Assembly (NCBI GenBank): GCA_047614245.1
Contig: JBLHIC010000059.1
Location: 1 to 15,074 of the forward strand
Source: Ulvibacter sp047614245
GTDB taxonomy: Bacteria; Bacteroidota; Bacteroidia; Flavobacteriales; Flavobacteriaceae
Length of the DNA: 15,074 nucleotides
Direction: 5' to 3'
The position numbers were made by a program, and so were the translations under genes. Of the stretch, positions 1 through 7,883 are shown in pieces. Under the pieces are notes generated by a model, which saw nothing but the letters and a program-made list of their open reading frames with translations, was not told where the DNA came from and ran no database searches. Position 1 is the first letter of the stretch. Each line of letters begins with the position of its first letter.

Positions 1-2857
1 TTTGTTGTTTAGTCTGTTCCTCTATTTGACCTGTATAATCAATATTTACGTTAGTTGGCTTATCATTAAAATTCTGCATCTCTGATTGAACTTGTCTTAC
101 AATAGCCCCAGCATCAGTGAATCCAGATGACATTGCAGAATAAAGTGTAACTATTCTTTTTTGTGCCTTGTGCTTTATAGAACTAAATCCAGAATTATTT
201 TTTTGATTGGTTACGGCAGATACAGGAATCTCTTTTATTTTACCGGAAGCAGGATCTCTGAAAGTTATTTTCTGATTGAAAATGGCACTTGTATTATATC
301 TGTTCTCTTCATTAAAACGCACATAGATGTCATAATCCTCACCATCTTCTTTATAAATTCCTGCCTTTGATCCGAAAATTGAATTACGTAATTGTTGCCC
401 CACTTGACTCGTACTTACTCCAAGCTCACCTGCTTTTTTCCTGTCAACTTCAACTATAACAGAGGGTTTTGATTTGTTTACGTCTATCTTAAGTTCGTCA
501 ATTCCCGGGATACTCTTAGTATTTAAAAAATCACGCATACCTTCAGCAGTAGCAATTAATTCTGAATAATCATTACCTTCCAATTCAATATTGATAGGAT
601 ATCCAGCGGGCGGACCTACTGCATCTTTCTCTACACTAATTGCGACTCCAGGATAAATATTCTTCAATGCTTCCTGAACTTTCTTTTGAAGATCTTTGCT
701 TTTAGCACCTCTTCGGTATTTGTACTCCCGCATCGATGCCGTTATTTTTCCACGATGAGGCATTTCTGCGGCAGAACCCCCATCGGTTTGTGGGTTTCCT
801 GCGCCCTCACCTACTTGTGATACTGCACTTTCGACTAAAAAGTTATAACCGTTGTCTATATTCTCTTCAGAATTAAGAATTGTATAAACACGTTGTTCTA
901 TCTCCTTGGTGATTTGATTGGTTTTTACAATATCGGTCCCCTGTGGGTATTCTATATATATAATGATCTGATTGGGATCATTGTCTGGAAAAAATTCAAA
1001 CTTTGTATTACCATTGGCCATTGAAGCTCCAAATAATCCAAAAACAACAAACAATAAAACCACTGTTCCAAGGCTAACAATATAAGGCTTCCAACCCAAC
1101 AACGCGGATCTCAGTAATTTTTCATACCCACGTTCCCATCGAGTTAAAATATTTGTTTGGAAGTAGTTGGCCATTTTCCGGAGTCCTAAGCGATATACCC
1201 ATAGCATAACCGCAGTAAATACCATAATGCTTCCTAAGGCTCGGTAGGTTCCTCCAAAAAGTAAAATTAAAATACCAATTAAGCCTACTACGGATGTGAT
1301 AAGAATAATTTGTTTTAATGGCATTTCTTTGTCTTCGACCGTCATAAATTGTGATACCATAACCGAGTTAAAGAAAATAGCAACAAATAATGAAGAGCCT
1401 AAAACTACGGAAAGAGTGACTGGGAAGTAGATCATAAATTGACCCATTACCCCAGGCCATAGACCCAGTGGGATAAATGCAGCCACTGTTGTCGCCGTAG
1501 AAATAATAATTGGAAATGCAATTTCGCCAATTCCTTTCTTAGCAGCTTCGATTCGACTCATGCCTTCTTCATCCATCAACCGATATACATTCTCTACTAC
1601 TACAATTCCATTGTCCACGAGCATTCCTAGACCCATAATTAATCCAAAAAGGATCATAGTATTCATCGTATATCCTAACAAGCTCAATATCATTAAGGAC
1701 ATAAACATTGACATTGGAATCGCAAAACCAACAAAAAGCGCATTTTTAAATCCGAGAAAGAACATTAACACGCTAACCACCAGAAGAATACCAAAAATGA
1801 TATTATTTACGAGATCATCTACTTGACCTATTGTTTTGGAAGATTGATCGTTAGCTATAGTAACTTTTAAGTTACTTGGGTATACATTTTTAATTGCATC
1901 ATCAATAATAACTTTAATTTGATCTGCTGCCGCAACCATATTTTTCCCAGCCCGTTTTTTTACATCGAGCATCACTACACGTTCTCCGAATTCTCTCGCA
2001 TAGGTAGTTCTCTCCTTCTCCTTAAAAGACAAGGAAGCAATGTCCTGAAGGTAAACCGCGTTTCCGTTTTCAGATTTAATAACAAAATTATTAAGTTGCT
2101 TGGGGTCATTAATTTCCCCAATTATACGAACGGTTCGCCGTTGGCCACTAGAAATTAAATTCCCTGCAGACATGGTCATGTTGCCATTTCTTACCGCTCC
2201 TAAAATATCATCAAAGCTTACTTTGGCGGCCATCATTTTATAGATGTCTACCGCAATTTCGACTTCTCTTTCTTGAGCTCCTCTAATATCAACCTGTTTA
2301 ATTTCTGATAAATCTTCAATCTGATCCTCCAAGTATTCTCCGAATTCTTTAAGGCGTTGTACAGGATAATCTCCAGAGATATTTATGTTAAGAATTGGAA
2401 CTTCTTCAGACATACTTAAGTCGAAAATATTTGGTTCGACCTTGGCATTATTAAAAGTAGGCCAATCTTCACCTGAGGATTCAGAATCGACCTCGTCTTT
2501 TACCTTTTGTTTGGCTTGATCGACAGTTATGTTTTCGTCAAACTCAATAACTATCATAGAGTAATCCTCTTGAGAAGTTGAAGTAACTTCCACTACATTA
2601 CTAATGGTTTTGATTTTGTCCTCAAGTGGATCTGTAATTAATTTTTCTATATCCTCAGCCGTATTACCAGGGTAGAGTGAGCTTATGTAAATCTTTGTTT
2701 CCTTTATTTCGGGAAAATTTTCACGAGGCATGCTAAAATAAGCCGAAACTCCTAAAAATAAGATAAGCGTCATTAATACATAAATAGTAGTTTTGTTGTT
2801 AATCGCCCAAGAAGACAACCCAAACTCTTTATTTATTTTCTTATGTTCTTGCGTCAT
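1..2857 (-). CDS. AcrB-type RND efflux permease, 3' end missing
   Basis: Inner membrane pump of a tripartite efflux system; family members are driven by proton influx and pass substrates to the adaptor and TolC-type channel encoded upstream. The frame is open for 952 codons from the ATG at 2857 to the window edge. I translated it by hand: TM1 (about residues 15-37), a first porter domain, TM2-6 (about 340-500) with the TM4 motif MLVDNGIVVVEN, and most of the second porter domain. It breaks off in a Y-T-G-Q-I-E-E-Q stretch, just before the last five membrane helices, so perhaps 200 residues are missing. D415 matches the first Asp of the AcrB TM4 pair, but the second is Asn416. Two additional hydrophobic stretches lie between TM6 and TM7 (about 513-559). 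Last gene seen of the operon, 12 bases after the adaptor. Substrate cannot be predicted. Confidence 0.95.
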   Translation of the reverse strand, partial: MTQEHKKINKEFGLSSWAINNKTTIYVLMTLILFLGVSAYFSMPRENFPEIKETKIYISSLYPGNTAEDIEKLITDPLEDKIKTISNVVEVTSTSQEDYSMIVIEFDENITVDQAKQKVKDEVDSESSGEDWPTFNNAKVEPNIFDLSMSEEVPILNINISGDYPVQRLKEFGEYLEDQIEDLSEIKQVDIRGAQEREVEIAVDIYKMMAAKVSFDDILGAVRNGNMTMSAGNLISSGQRRTVRIIGEINDPKQLNNFVIKSENGNAVYLQDIASLSFKEKERTTYAREFGERVVMLDVKKRAGKNMVAAADQIKVIIDDAIKNVYPSNLKVTIANDQSSKTIGQVDDLVNNIIFGILLVVSVLMFFLGFKNALFVGFAIPMSMFMSLMILSLLGYTMNTMILFGLIMGLGMLVDNGIVVVENVYRLMDEEGMSRIEAAKKGIGEIAFPIIISTATTVAAFIPLGLWPGVMGQFMIYFPVTLSVVLGSSLFVAIFFNSVMVSQFMTVEDKEMPLKQIILITSVVGLIGILILLFGGTYRALGSIMVFTAVMLWVYRLGLRKMANYFQTNILTRWERGYEKLLRSALLGWKPYIVSLGTVVLLFVVFGLFGASMANGNTKFEFFPDNDPNQIIIYIEYPQGTDIVKTNQITKEIEQRVYTILNSEENIDNGYNFLVESAVSQVGEGAGNPQTDGGSAAEMPHRGKITASMREYKYRRGAKSKDLQKKVQEALKNIYPGVAISVEKDAVGPPAGYPINIELEGNDYSELIATAEGMRDFLNTKSIPGIDELKIDVNKSKPSVIVEVDRKKAGELGVSTSQVGQQLRNSIFGSKAGIYKEDGEDYDIYVRFNEENRYNTSAIFNQKITFRDPASGKIKEIPVSAVTNQKNNSGFSSIKHKAQKRIVTLYSAMSSGFTDAGAIVRQVQSEMQNFNDKPTNVNIDYTGQIEEQTKQQ

Positions 2858-2869
2858 TGTTAGGTTGTT

Positions 2870-4036
2870 TTACGGGTTTAGTACTTTTACAGGCTGTCCA
2901 TCTTTCACGCTACGGGCACCTTCTCTGATAATTTCGGTGCCATTTTCTATTCCTTTTAAAACTTCAATAACATCACCCTGTGTTTTTCCTGTTTCTATGA
3001 TTACTCTATTTGCTGTGGCTTCATTAGCTTCAGTTTTATTGGTAACGATATAAATATACTGCTCGCCTTCTGCATTTTCAGAAATAATACTTTGAGGTAT
3101 TAATAGGGCATTTTCACTGGTGTAGTCATTTATTTTTAGTTTAGCAGTCAAGTTAGGTTTAATACTCCTATCGTTGTTAGATATGGCTATTTCAACTTTA
3201 AAGCTTCTATTTGCTGGATTAATATAGTTCCCAGCTTGACGAACTTTTGCTTCCACAGTTTTACCTAAAACAGGGAATTCTACCAGAACATTTTTGTCTT
3301 TAGTGACGTTGGAAATATAACTCTCAGGGACATCTGTTTCAATATACATGTCCTTTAGGTTTACGATGCGAAGAATCTGTGATTGTCCTGTTGAGACGAC
3401 TGTCCCTTGCTCTGTAATAATATCATCTATAATTCCAGAAAATGGAGCTTTTATAGAAGTTTTGGCTAACAGACTTTGCATCTGCCCAACAGCTTCTGTC
3501 TGTCCTTCGAAATTCGATTTTGCCTGTAAATATTGAATTTCACTTCCTATTTTCTGATTCCAAAGACGTTCTTGACGCTCAAAAGTAGTTTTCGCTAAGT
3601 TTGCTTGAATTTGCATCTGTGCCACTTGCTGTCCAAGGCCACCATCTTCAATTCTACCTAGTAACTGCCCTTTTGAGACTGCCTGTCCTTCTTTTACATA
3701 AATATGGGTAAGTAACCCGCTCGTCTCTGGATAAACGATGACGTTTTGTTTTGTCATTACATTCCCTTGAAGTTCCAAATAATGATTAAAAACTTCACTC
3801 TTAGCTTCAAACGTTGTTACTAAAGGGATTTTTTTAATAGTATCCAGCTTGGAAATTGCATCGTTTAGCTTCTCCATCTGAGTCTTTATGGATTGCTGCT
3901 GAGCCGCTACTTCTTCTTTCAGTGATCTAATCTCGCTTAGATTTCCAGATTCAATAACGCTCTCCAGAGTTTTACTGTCACCTCCACAGGATATTATTAT
4001 CAAGGAGGTTACTAATAGGATAAGTGTTTTTTTCAT
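2870..4036 (-). CDS. RND periplasmic adaptor (membrane fusion) lipoprotein
   Basis: Periplasmic adaptor (HlyD/AcrA family, 388 aa) that bridges the RND pump and the outer membrane channel. The N-terminus is a lipoprotein signal: positively charged MKK, a hydrophobic stretch and the lipobox I-I-S-C with Cys17 as the lipidated residue, so it is probably membrane anchored. A predicted coiled coil follows (about 27-69). The adaptor core comes next: the first half of the lipoyl/barrel-sandwich domain (about 92-130, containing VKEGQAVSKGQLLG), an alpha-helical hairpin (about 134-192), the second lipoyl half (K-A-P-F-S-G at 196-201, then GTVVSTGQ), and a beta-barrel and membrane-proximal domain to the C-terminus. 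It lies 26 bases after the TolC-type gene and 12 bases before the pump, consistent with one transcript. The ATG at 4036 is supported by the signal sequence. Confidence 0.95.
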   Translation of the reverse strand: MKKTLILLVTSLIIISCGGDSKTLESVIESGNLSEIRSLKEEVAAQQQSIKTQMEKLNDAISKLDTIKKIPLVTTFEAKSEVFNHYLELQGNVMTKQNVIVYPETSGLLTHIYVKEGQAVSKGQLLGRIEDGGLGQQVAQMQIQANLAKTTFERQERLWNQKIGSEIQYLQAKSNFEGQTEAVGQMQSLLAKTSIKAPFSGIIDDIITEQGTVVSTGQSQILRIVNLKDMYIETDVPESYISNVTKDKNVLVEFPVLGKTVEAKVRQAGNYINPANRSFKVEIAISNNDRSIKPNLTAKLKINDYTSENALLIPQSIISENAEGEQYIYIVTNKTEANEATANRVIIETGKTQGDVIEVLKGIENGTEIIREGARSVKDGQPVKVLNP

Positions 4037-4062
4037 TATGAATATTTTATGATTGACTTTAG

Positions 4063-5418
4063 TTAATTATTTCTTAGTTGAGGGGTGTTAAGTACCGTTT
4101 CTAGATTCGATTTAGCATTGATAACATCAAGCATGGATTGAAAATATTCTTGCTGAAAAGTATACAACTGCGTTTGCGCTTGTCTTAGATCGAAACTAGA
4201 AGCGAGCCCTTCACTAAATTTTATTTGGTTTTTATTTTCAATGCGCTCGGCTAAGGCGATATTCTTTTTTGAATTTTGGTATTTATCAATAGCAAATTGG
4301 TAGTTACTCTTGGAAGTATGAAGCTCCAGCCTTATATTCTGGATGGCAAGTTCAAGATCCGTTTCTGCCTTGTCTAGTGCTATTTTAGCCCTCTGGGTTC
4401 TGGCTCGTCTCATGCCACTGCTAAAAACTGGAACTTTTAAACTAAGACCTACTACTGAAGATTGAAACCAAACCTGTTCCGCATCAACAAAAGAAAAGGT
4501 GTCGCTAAATGCAGAAGTGCCGTAATTTGCAAAGGCATTCAAACTAGGTAAAAATTTACTTTTTTCAAGCTGCATCTCTAAATCGCGCTGTTCAGTAAAA
4601 TTTAAGGCTATTTTATAATCCACGTTTTCTTCAATATTGAGTGATCTGTCTAATAGATCTAAGCTTATGTTTTGCACGGTTAACTCATCAAATGAGTCTT
4701 CAAAAATAACATCTTGCTCCACATCAATTCCTAATGAAACATTGAACATTTGTCGGGCAATTGTTAAAGTACGTCGAATATTACTTAATTGGGTGTCGAT
4801 TTGCAGGAGTGTAATTTCGAGTTGTTCTACACTTTCTTCTTCCGCAAAGCCATTTTCATAAATCTTTTGTGTTTCGTAAAGATTCTTTTCTAGGTTAGCT
4901 TTGTTCTTTTCGAAAATTGAAATTAGCTCTTCCGAAAGAATAACACTTCCATATGCGTTTATAACTCCCTTTCTAATTTCGAGATTAGTTTTTTCTGAAA
5001 GGTTTTCAGAAAATCTTAAAAAGGTCTTAGCCGCCTTTAATCCAACGAGATAACTTCCATCAAAAATTAATTGGTCCAAAGTAGCGACAGCTGAAGCATT
5101 CTGTTTTGTGCCAAAAGTAACAGGTGTAAAAGTTCCTGGTGCTCCTCCGGTTATTTCTGCAGGAATCAAAGTGATTGGCTGTTTTAAATTGTTGTTGTAT
5201 GTTAAATTCCCGTCTATTTGAGGCAGTCCTGCAGCTGTAGCTTCCCATTTCTGTTTTATTGCCATTGCGATGTCTCGTCTTGCATTGATAGCCGTATAAT
5301 TACTATCAATAGCAAATGTAATCGCCTCTTCAAGATTAAAACTATAGGTTACTTTTTGCTGTGCATACCCATAAGTAGAGAGCAAGACGAGGATAAAAAC
5401 GAATCCTTTTTGAATCAT
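4063..5418 (-). CDS. TolC-family outer membrane efflux channel
   Basis: Outer membrane factor (OEP/TolC family, 451 aa) that forms the trimeric exit duct of the pump. A Sec signal peptide covers about residues 1-19, ending TYGYA before QQ. The mature protein shows the family's internal duplication. The first repeat has A-A-G-L-P-Q near 62-67 and YENGFAEEESVEQLE at 187-201; the second has KFLPSLNAFANYG at 288-300 and FSEGLASSFDLRQAQTQL at 401-418. These are the paired helical-barrel hairpins. The segment VPVFSSGMRRAR (329-340) matches the conserved strand-to-helix turn. Length is normal for the family. The start lies only 4 bases after the TetR stop, suggesting translational coupling and co-expression with the repressor. 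Confidence 0.95.
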   Translation of the reverse strand: MIQKGFVFILVLLSTYGYAQQKVTYSFNLEEAITFAIDSNYTAINARRDIAMAIKQKWEATAAGLPQIDGNLTYNNNLKQPITLIPAEITGGAPGTFTPVTFGTKQNASAVATLDQLIFDGSYLVGLKAAKTFLRFSENLSEKTNLEIRKGVINAYGSVILSEELISIFEKNKANLEKNLYETQKIYENGFAEEESVEQLEITLLQIDTQLSNIRRTLTIARQMFNVSLGIDVEQDVIFEDSFDELTVQNISLDLLDRSLNIEENVDYKIALNFTEQRDLEMQLEKSKFLPSLNAFANYGTSAFSDTFSFVDAEQVWFQSSVVGLSLKVPVFSSGMRRARTQRAKIALDKAETDLELAIQNIRLELHTSKSNYQFAIDKYQNSKKNIALAERIENKNQIKFSEGLASSFDLRQAQTQLYTFQQEYFQSMLDVINAKSNLETVLNTPQLRNN

Positions 5419-5422
5419 TTGG

Positions 5423-6019
5423 TTAGTTGTTTATAAAATTATTTAGTGTTAGTTCTCCTTTTTTCGTTACAATACCTCGTAAATGATATTCAAGGTAATC
5501 TTCCATTAATTTGGCCTTCGGAAAGTTCTGACTTGGAAAAAGTTTGTCATCTTTCATTCCAATTACTCCAATGAAATAAATTCTTGATACAAATTCGATA
5601 TTAAGATTATCTCTGTATAAACCTTGCTCAACACCTTTCCTTAAATTTTTGAGAGTACATTCCTGCATCGTATCAAATTGCAATCCCTTAAGTGTATTAA
5701 ATATTTCCGGATAGTATTTTTGAAGTTGATATTGCGGAGAGGATTTTTCATCCTTGAGATGCATCATTACAAATTTTTTAATATCATACAATTCTTCAAT
5801 CGGATTTTTATCTTGGCCGGAGATACAATCAATTCCGTGGCTTATTACATTAAACATTGCCAACGTTGCTTCTTTTACAAGATCAGTTTTATTTTTAAAG
5901 TGGGTGTAAATTGTCTTTTTTGAAATACCCATAGTCGCCGCAATATCATCCATCGTAACACTTTTAAATCCAAGTGTGATGAACATATCGGCAGCGTTAT
6001 GTATAATTTTCTCTCTCAT
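5423..6019 (-). CDS. TetR/AcrR-family transcriptional repressor of the efflux operon
   Basis: One-component repressor (198 aa from the chosen start). The N-terminal DNA-binding domain carries a helix-turn-helix at about residues 20-45 (VTMDDIAATMGISKKTIYTHF). The C-terminal ligand-binding and dimerisation domain is divergent, so the ligand cannot be guessed. The frame extends upstream to a TTG at 6058, but I chose the ATG at 6019: TetR proteins usually start a few residues before helix 1, and the 13 extra codons overlap the promoter and the inverted repeat. First gene of the operon, 4 bases from the TolC-type gene. The placement and the operator point to autoregulation, so inducer release would raise repressor and pump together. 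That role is inference from context; the family assignment is firm. Confidence 0.93.
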   Translation of the reverse strand: MREKIIHNAADMFITLGFKSVTMDDIAATMGISKKTIYTHFKNKTDLVKEATLAMFNVISHGIDCISGQDKNPIEELYDIKKFVMMHLKDEKSSPQYQLQKYYPEIFNTLKGLQFDTMQECTLKNLRKGVEQGLYRDNLNIEFVSRIYFIGVIGMKDDKLFPSQNFPKAKLMEDYLEYHLRGIVTKKGELTLNNFINN

Positions 6020-6028
6020 TGTCGGCGG

Positions 6029-6058
6029 CAAATATACATGCGGAAACTTTAAAAACAA
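6029..6058 (-). promoter_or_regulatory. Promoter of the tetR-tolC-adaptor-pump operon
   Basis: On the minus strand, TTG (6058-6056) is followed by 19 bases and then TATATTTG (6036-6029). This is an exact match to the Bacteroidota primary sigma factor consensus, a TTG-type -33 box and a TAnnTTTG -7 box with 17-23 bases between. Transcription would begin around 6025, only about six bases before the repressor ATG at 6019, so the leader would be very short. Confidence 0.75.
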
Positions 6059-6068
6059 TTAAAGTTTC
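6043..6068. promoter_or_regulatory. Inverted repeat, likely TetR operator
   Basis: GAAACTTTAA (6043-6052) and TTAAAGTTTC (6059-6068) are perfect 10-base inverted arms around a 6-base spacer. The -33 TTG of the operon promoter lies inside the spacer. A third copy of the half-site core, AAAGTTT, follows at 6070-6076 in direct orientation, and TTTCGAAA at 6065-6072 is a small palindrome. The size, symmetry and position immediately upstream of a TetR gene fit an autorepressor binding site that would block RNA polymerase. Binding is inferred. Confidence 0.7.
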
Positions 6069-6164
6069 GAAAGTTTTGCATTTTATTAACATTTAGATCA
6101 GATTATATTTATTCACAGAATTTATCTTTTGTGATATATTAACTAACTTTTGTAATGCTATTAT

Positions 6165-6172
6165 TACTTTTG
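6165..6172 (+). promoter_or_regulatory. Possible -7 box for the polyprenyl synthase gene
   Basis: TACTTTTG matches TAnnTTTG and lies 16 bases before the ATG at 6189, giving a start of transcription near 6177. No TTG lies at the usual 17-23 base distance; the nearest TTTG (6149-6152) is only 12 bases away. The call therefore rests on the -7 box alone. The rest of the divergent spacer (6077-6164) is AT-rich with no other structure I can support. Confidence 0.4.
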
Positions 6173-6188
6173 AAAAAAAATATTTTGA

Positions 6189-7163
6189 ATGGAACAGCTA
6201 GAAAAATATAGCCAAGCATTGGCGACAAAATTAGGAGAATCTGTACAAATTAAGGAACCGATACAATTGTATGAGCCATTGTCCTATATTGTTTCATTAG
6301 GAGGGAAGAGACTTCGGCCCATACTTACACTTATGAGTTGTGATTTTTTTGGTTCTAGCTATGAGAAGGCGATGGATGCGGCCCTAGCAGTAGAGCTTTT
6401 CCATAATTTTTCATTAATTCATGACGATATTATGGACAATGCTCCCTTGCGAAGAGGTGAAACTACAGTTCATGAAAAATGGGATGTGAATACGGGAATT
6501 CTATCTGGAGATGCTATGTTAATTTTGGCATATCAATTTTTTGAGAATTATAAACCGTCCTTATTTCAGGAATTGGCTAAACTTTTTAGTAAAACTGCAC
6601 TGCAGGTATGTGAAGGGCAACAATATGATGTGGATTTTGAAACCCGTGACGATGTTTCACTTTCGGAATATATTAAAATGATTGATTTTAAAACAGCTGT
6701 TCTCGTTGGAGCTGCAATGAAGATGGGCGCTATGGTAGCTGAAGCCTCTATGGGCTGTCAAGAAAATATTTATACATTCGGAAGAAATCTTGGGATTGCT
6801 TTTCAGCTACAGGACGATTATTTGGACGCATTCGGAAATCCTAAAAATTTTGGAAAACAATTAGGGGGGGATATTATCACGAATAAAAAGACTATACTGT
6901 ATTTGCTAGCGATGGAAAAAGCAACTCCGGCGCAGGTTAATGAACTATCAGGACTTTATAGTATTCAGCCAGAAAACCCTTCGGATAAGATTAAAAATGT
7001 AATGGCAATTTTTGAATCTTCAGGCGCAGCTGAATTGACGAGAAAAGAGATCGCAAAGTATACGCAAAAAGCGAACAATGTTCTGGATCAAATAGCTATT
7101 TCTTCAGAGAATAAACAGGTGCTTAGAGATTTTGGAGATTATTTGATGAAAAGAACAATCTAG
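6189..7163 (+). CDS. Polyprenyl diphosphate synthase (trans-isoprenyl type)
   Basis: Cytosolic enzyme (324 aa) that condenses isopentenyl diphosphate with an allylic diphosphate to make a trans-prenyl chain for menaquinone, carotenoids or other isoprenoids. Family hallmarks are present in order: GGKRLRP (38-44), the first aspartate-rich motif DDIMD (79-83) followed by R-R-G-E-T-T-V-H, the second aspartate-rich motif DDYLD (209-213), and GKQLGGDI (222-229). The fifth residue before the first Asp is Phe74, which in this family tends to limit chain length, as in type I geranylgeranyl diphosphate synthases. I therefore favour a C15-C20 product over a long-chain quinone tail, with moderate confidence. 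The gene stands alone: divergent from the efflux operon and convergent with the barrel gene downstream. Length is normal. Confidence 0.95.
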   Translation: MEQLEKYSQALATKLGESVQIKEPIQLYEPLSYIVSLGGKRLRPILTLMSCDFFGSSYEKAMDAALAVELFHNFSLIHDDIMDNAPLRRGETTVHEKWDVNTGILSGDAMLILAYQFFENYKPSLFQELAKLFSKTALQVCEGQQYDVDFETRDDVSLSEYIKMIDFKTAVLVGAAMKMGAMVAEASMGCQENIYTFGRNLGIAFQLQDDYLDAFGNPKNFGKQLGGDIITNKKTILYLLAMEKATPAQVNELSGLYSIQPENPSDKIKNVMAIFESSGAAELTRKEIAKYTQKANNVLDQIAISSENKQVLRDFGDYLMKRTI

Positions 7164-7241
7164 ATAGCTTTTCATCATACATAATACCAGTTTGATTATG
7201 TAATGTCGTATTCCTAATTTGAATAGTTTGAAACCCTGTCT

Positions 7242-7772
7242 TTAAAAATAAACCCTCACAAATGGTATAAAGGCACTTGCATAAATGCTTTTATACTCGT
7301 CATATAGCACATCGTACCGCATGCCAAATGTTATGTTTTGTTGACGAAATCCCGCACCAAAAAACAAGGCCGGATTGCCATAGCTTTCATCTGAATCGGG
7401 CAATGAATCATCATATTTTCGGGTAATATAAAGTTCTTCAAACTCTGCGGAAATTTGTAATTGAGGGATCACATTGTACAATCCCAAAATACTGCCGCCA
7501 ATAATTGTAGATTTATAAATATTTTTGCTTGTATTATAGGTTCCGTTAAGGCCAAGTCCCATAGAAAATTGCTCGTTAAAATCATAGATAGCACTTGGTG
7601 CTAGGGTGCCGCTAAAAAAACCGCTACCAAAACTTAGACCTATTCCTCCACCTATGCGCACATGTGACCAAAATGGAGACTTTTGATCTTGAGCAGCTGC
7701 ATCTATTTTGAAAATTAGAAACAATAAAATAACAAGAGCTATTTTATTTTGGAGAGCGTGTTTCTTTTGCAT
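7242..7772 (-). CDS. Small predicted outer membrane beta-barrel protein
   Basis: Function unknown (176 aa from the chosen start). A Sec signal peptide covers about residues 1-27 (positive MQKKHALQNK, hydrophobic core, then DAAAQ). The mature part alternates short amphipathic strands with Gly/aromatic turns (RIGGGIGLSFGSGFFSG, GLGLNGTY, GGSILGLYN, FFGAGF) and ends in FVRVYF, with the terminal Phe typical of outer membrane barrels. About eight strands would fit the length. The frame stays open upstream to an ATG at 7916 inside sucA, but the ATG at 7772 places the signal peptide at the N-terminus and removes the overlap. It is divergent from sucA with a 111-base spacer. From memory, relatives beside sucA in flavobacteria are sometimes named alpha-ketoglutarate decarboxylase; nothing here resembles such an enzyme. 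Confidence 0.8.
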   Translation of the reverse strand: MQKKHALQNKIALVILLFLIFKIDAAAQDQKSPFWSHVRIGGGIGLSFGSGFFSGTLAPSAIYDFNEQFSMGLGLNGTYNTSKNIYKSTIIGGSILGLYNVIPQLQISAEFEELYITRKYDDSLPDSDESYGNPALFFGAGFRQQNITFGMRYDVLYDEYKSIYASAFIPFVRVYF

Positions 7773-7840
7773 TAAGCGATAATTAACTATGTTGAAGGAT
7801 AAATATATAAAATCTAGGAATGTAGTTAATGGATTTGTTG

Positions 7841-7848
7841 TATTTTTG
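7841..7848 (+). promoter_or_regulatory. Possible -7 box for sucAB
   Basis: TATTTTTG is an exact TAnnTTTG match 35 bases before the sucA ATG. No TTG is found 17-23 bases upstream of it, so the -33 half is missing or degenerate. It sits in the 111-base spacer shared with the divergent barrel gene. Confidence 0.4.
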
Positions 7849-7883
7849 TTTGGTTTTATTAAAGGGTCACAATAACCATCTCT

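Noticed and set aside
161..370. Open frame of 69 codons on the plus strand inside the pump gene
   Set aside because: It lies antisense to the conserved second porter domain of the RND permease and shows no recognisable protein features.
6020..6058. N-terminal extension of the TetR protein from a TTG at 6058
   Set aside because: It would add 13 residues that do not fit the family and would overlap the promoter boxes and the operator repeat.
7178..7202. Inverted repeat TACATAAT / ATTATGTA between two convergent genes as a shared terminator
   Set aside because: The 8-base arms are almost all A-T, the loop is 9 bases, and no T-run follows on either strand; it could easily be chance.
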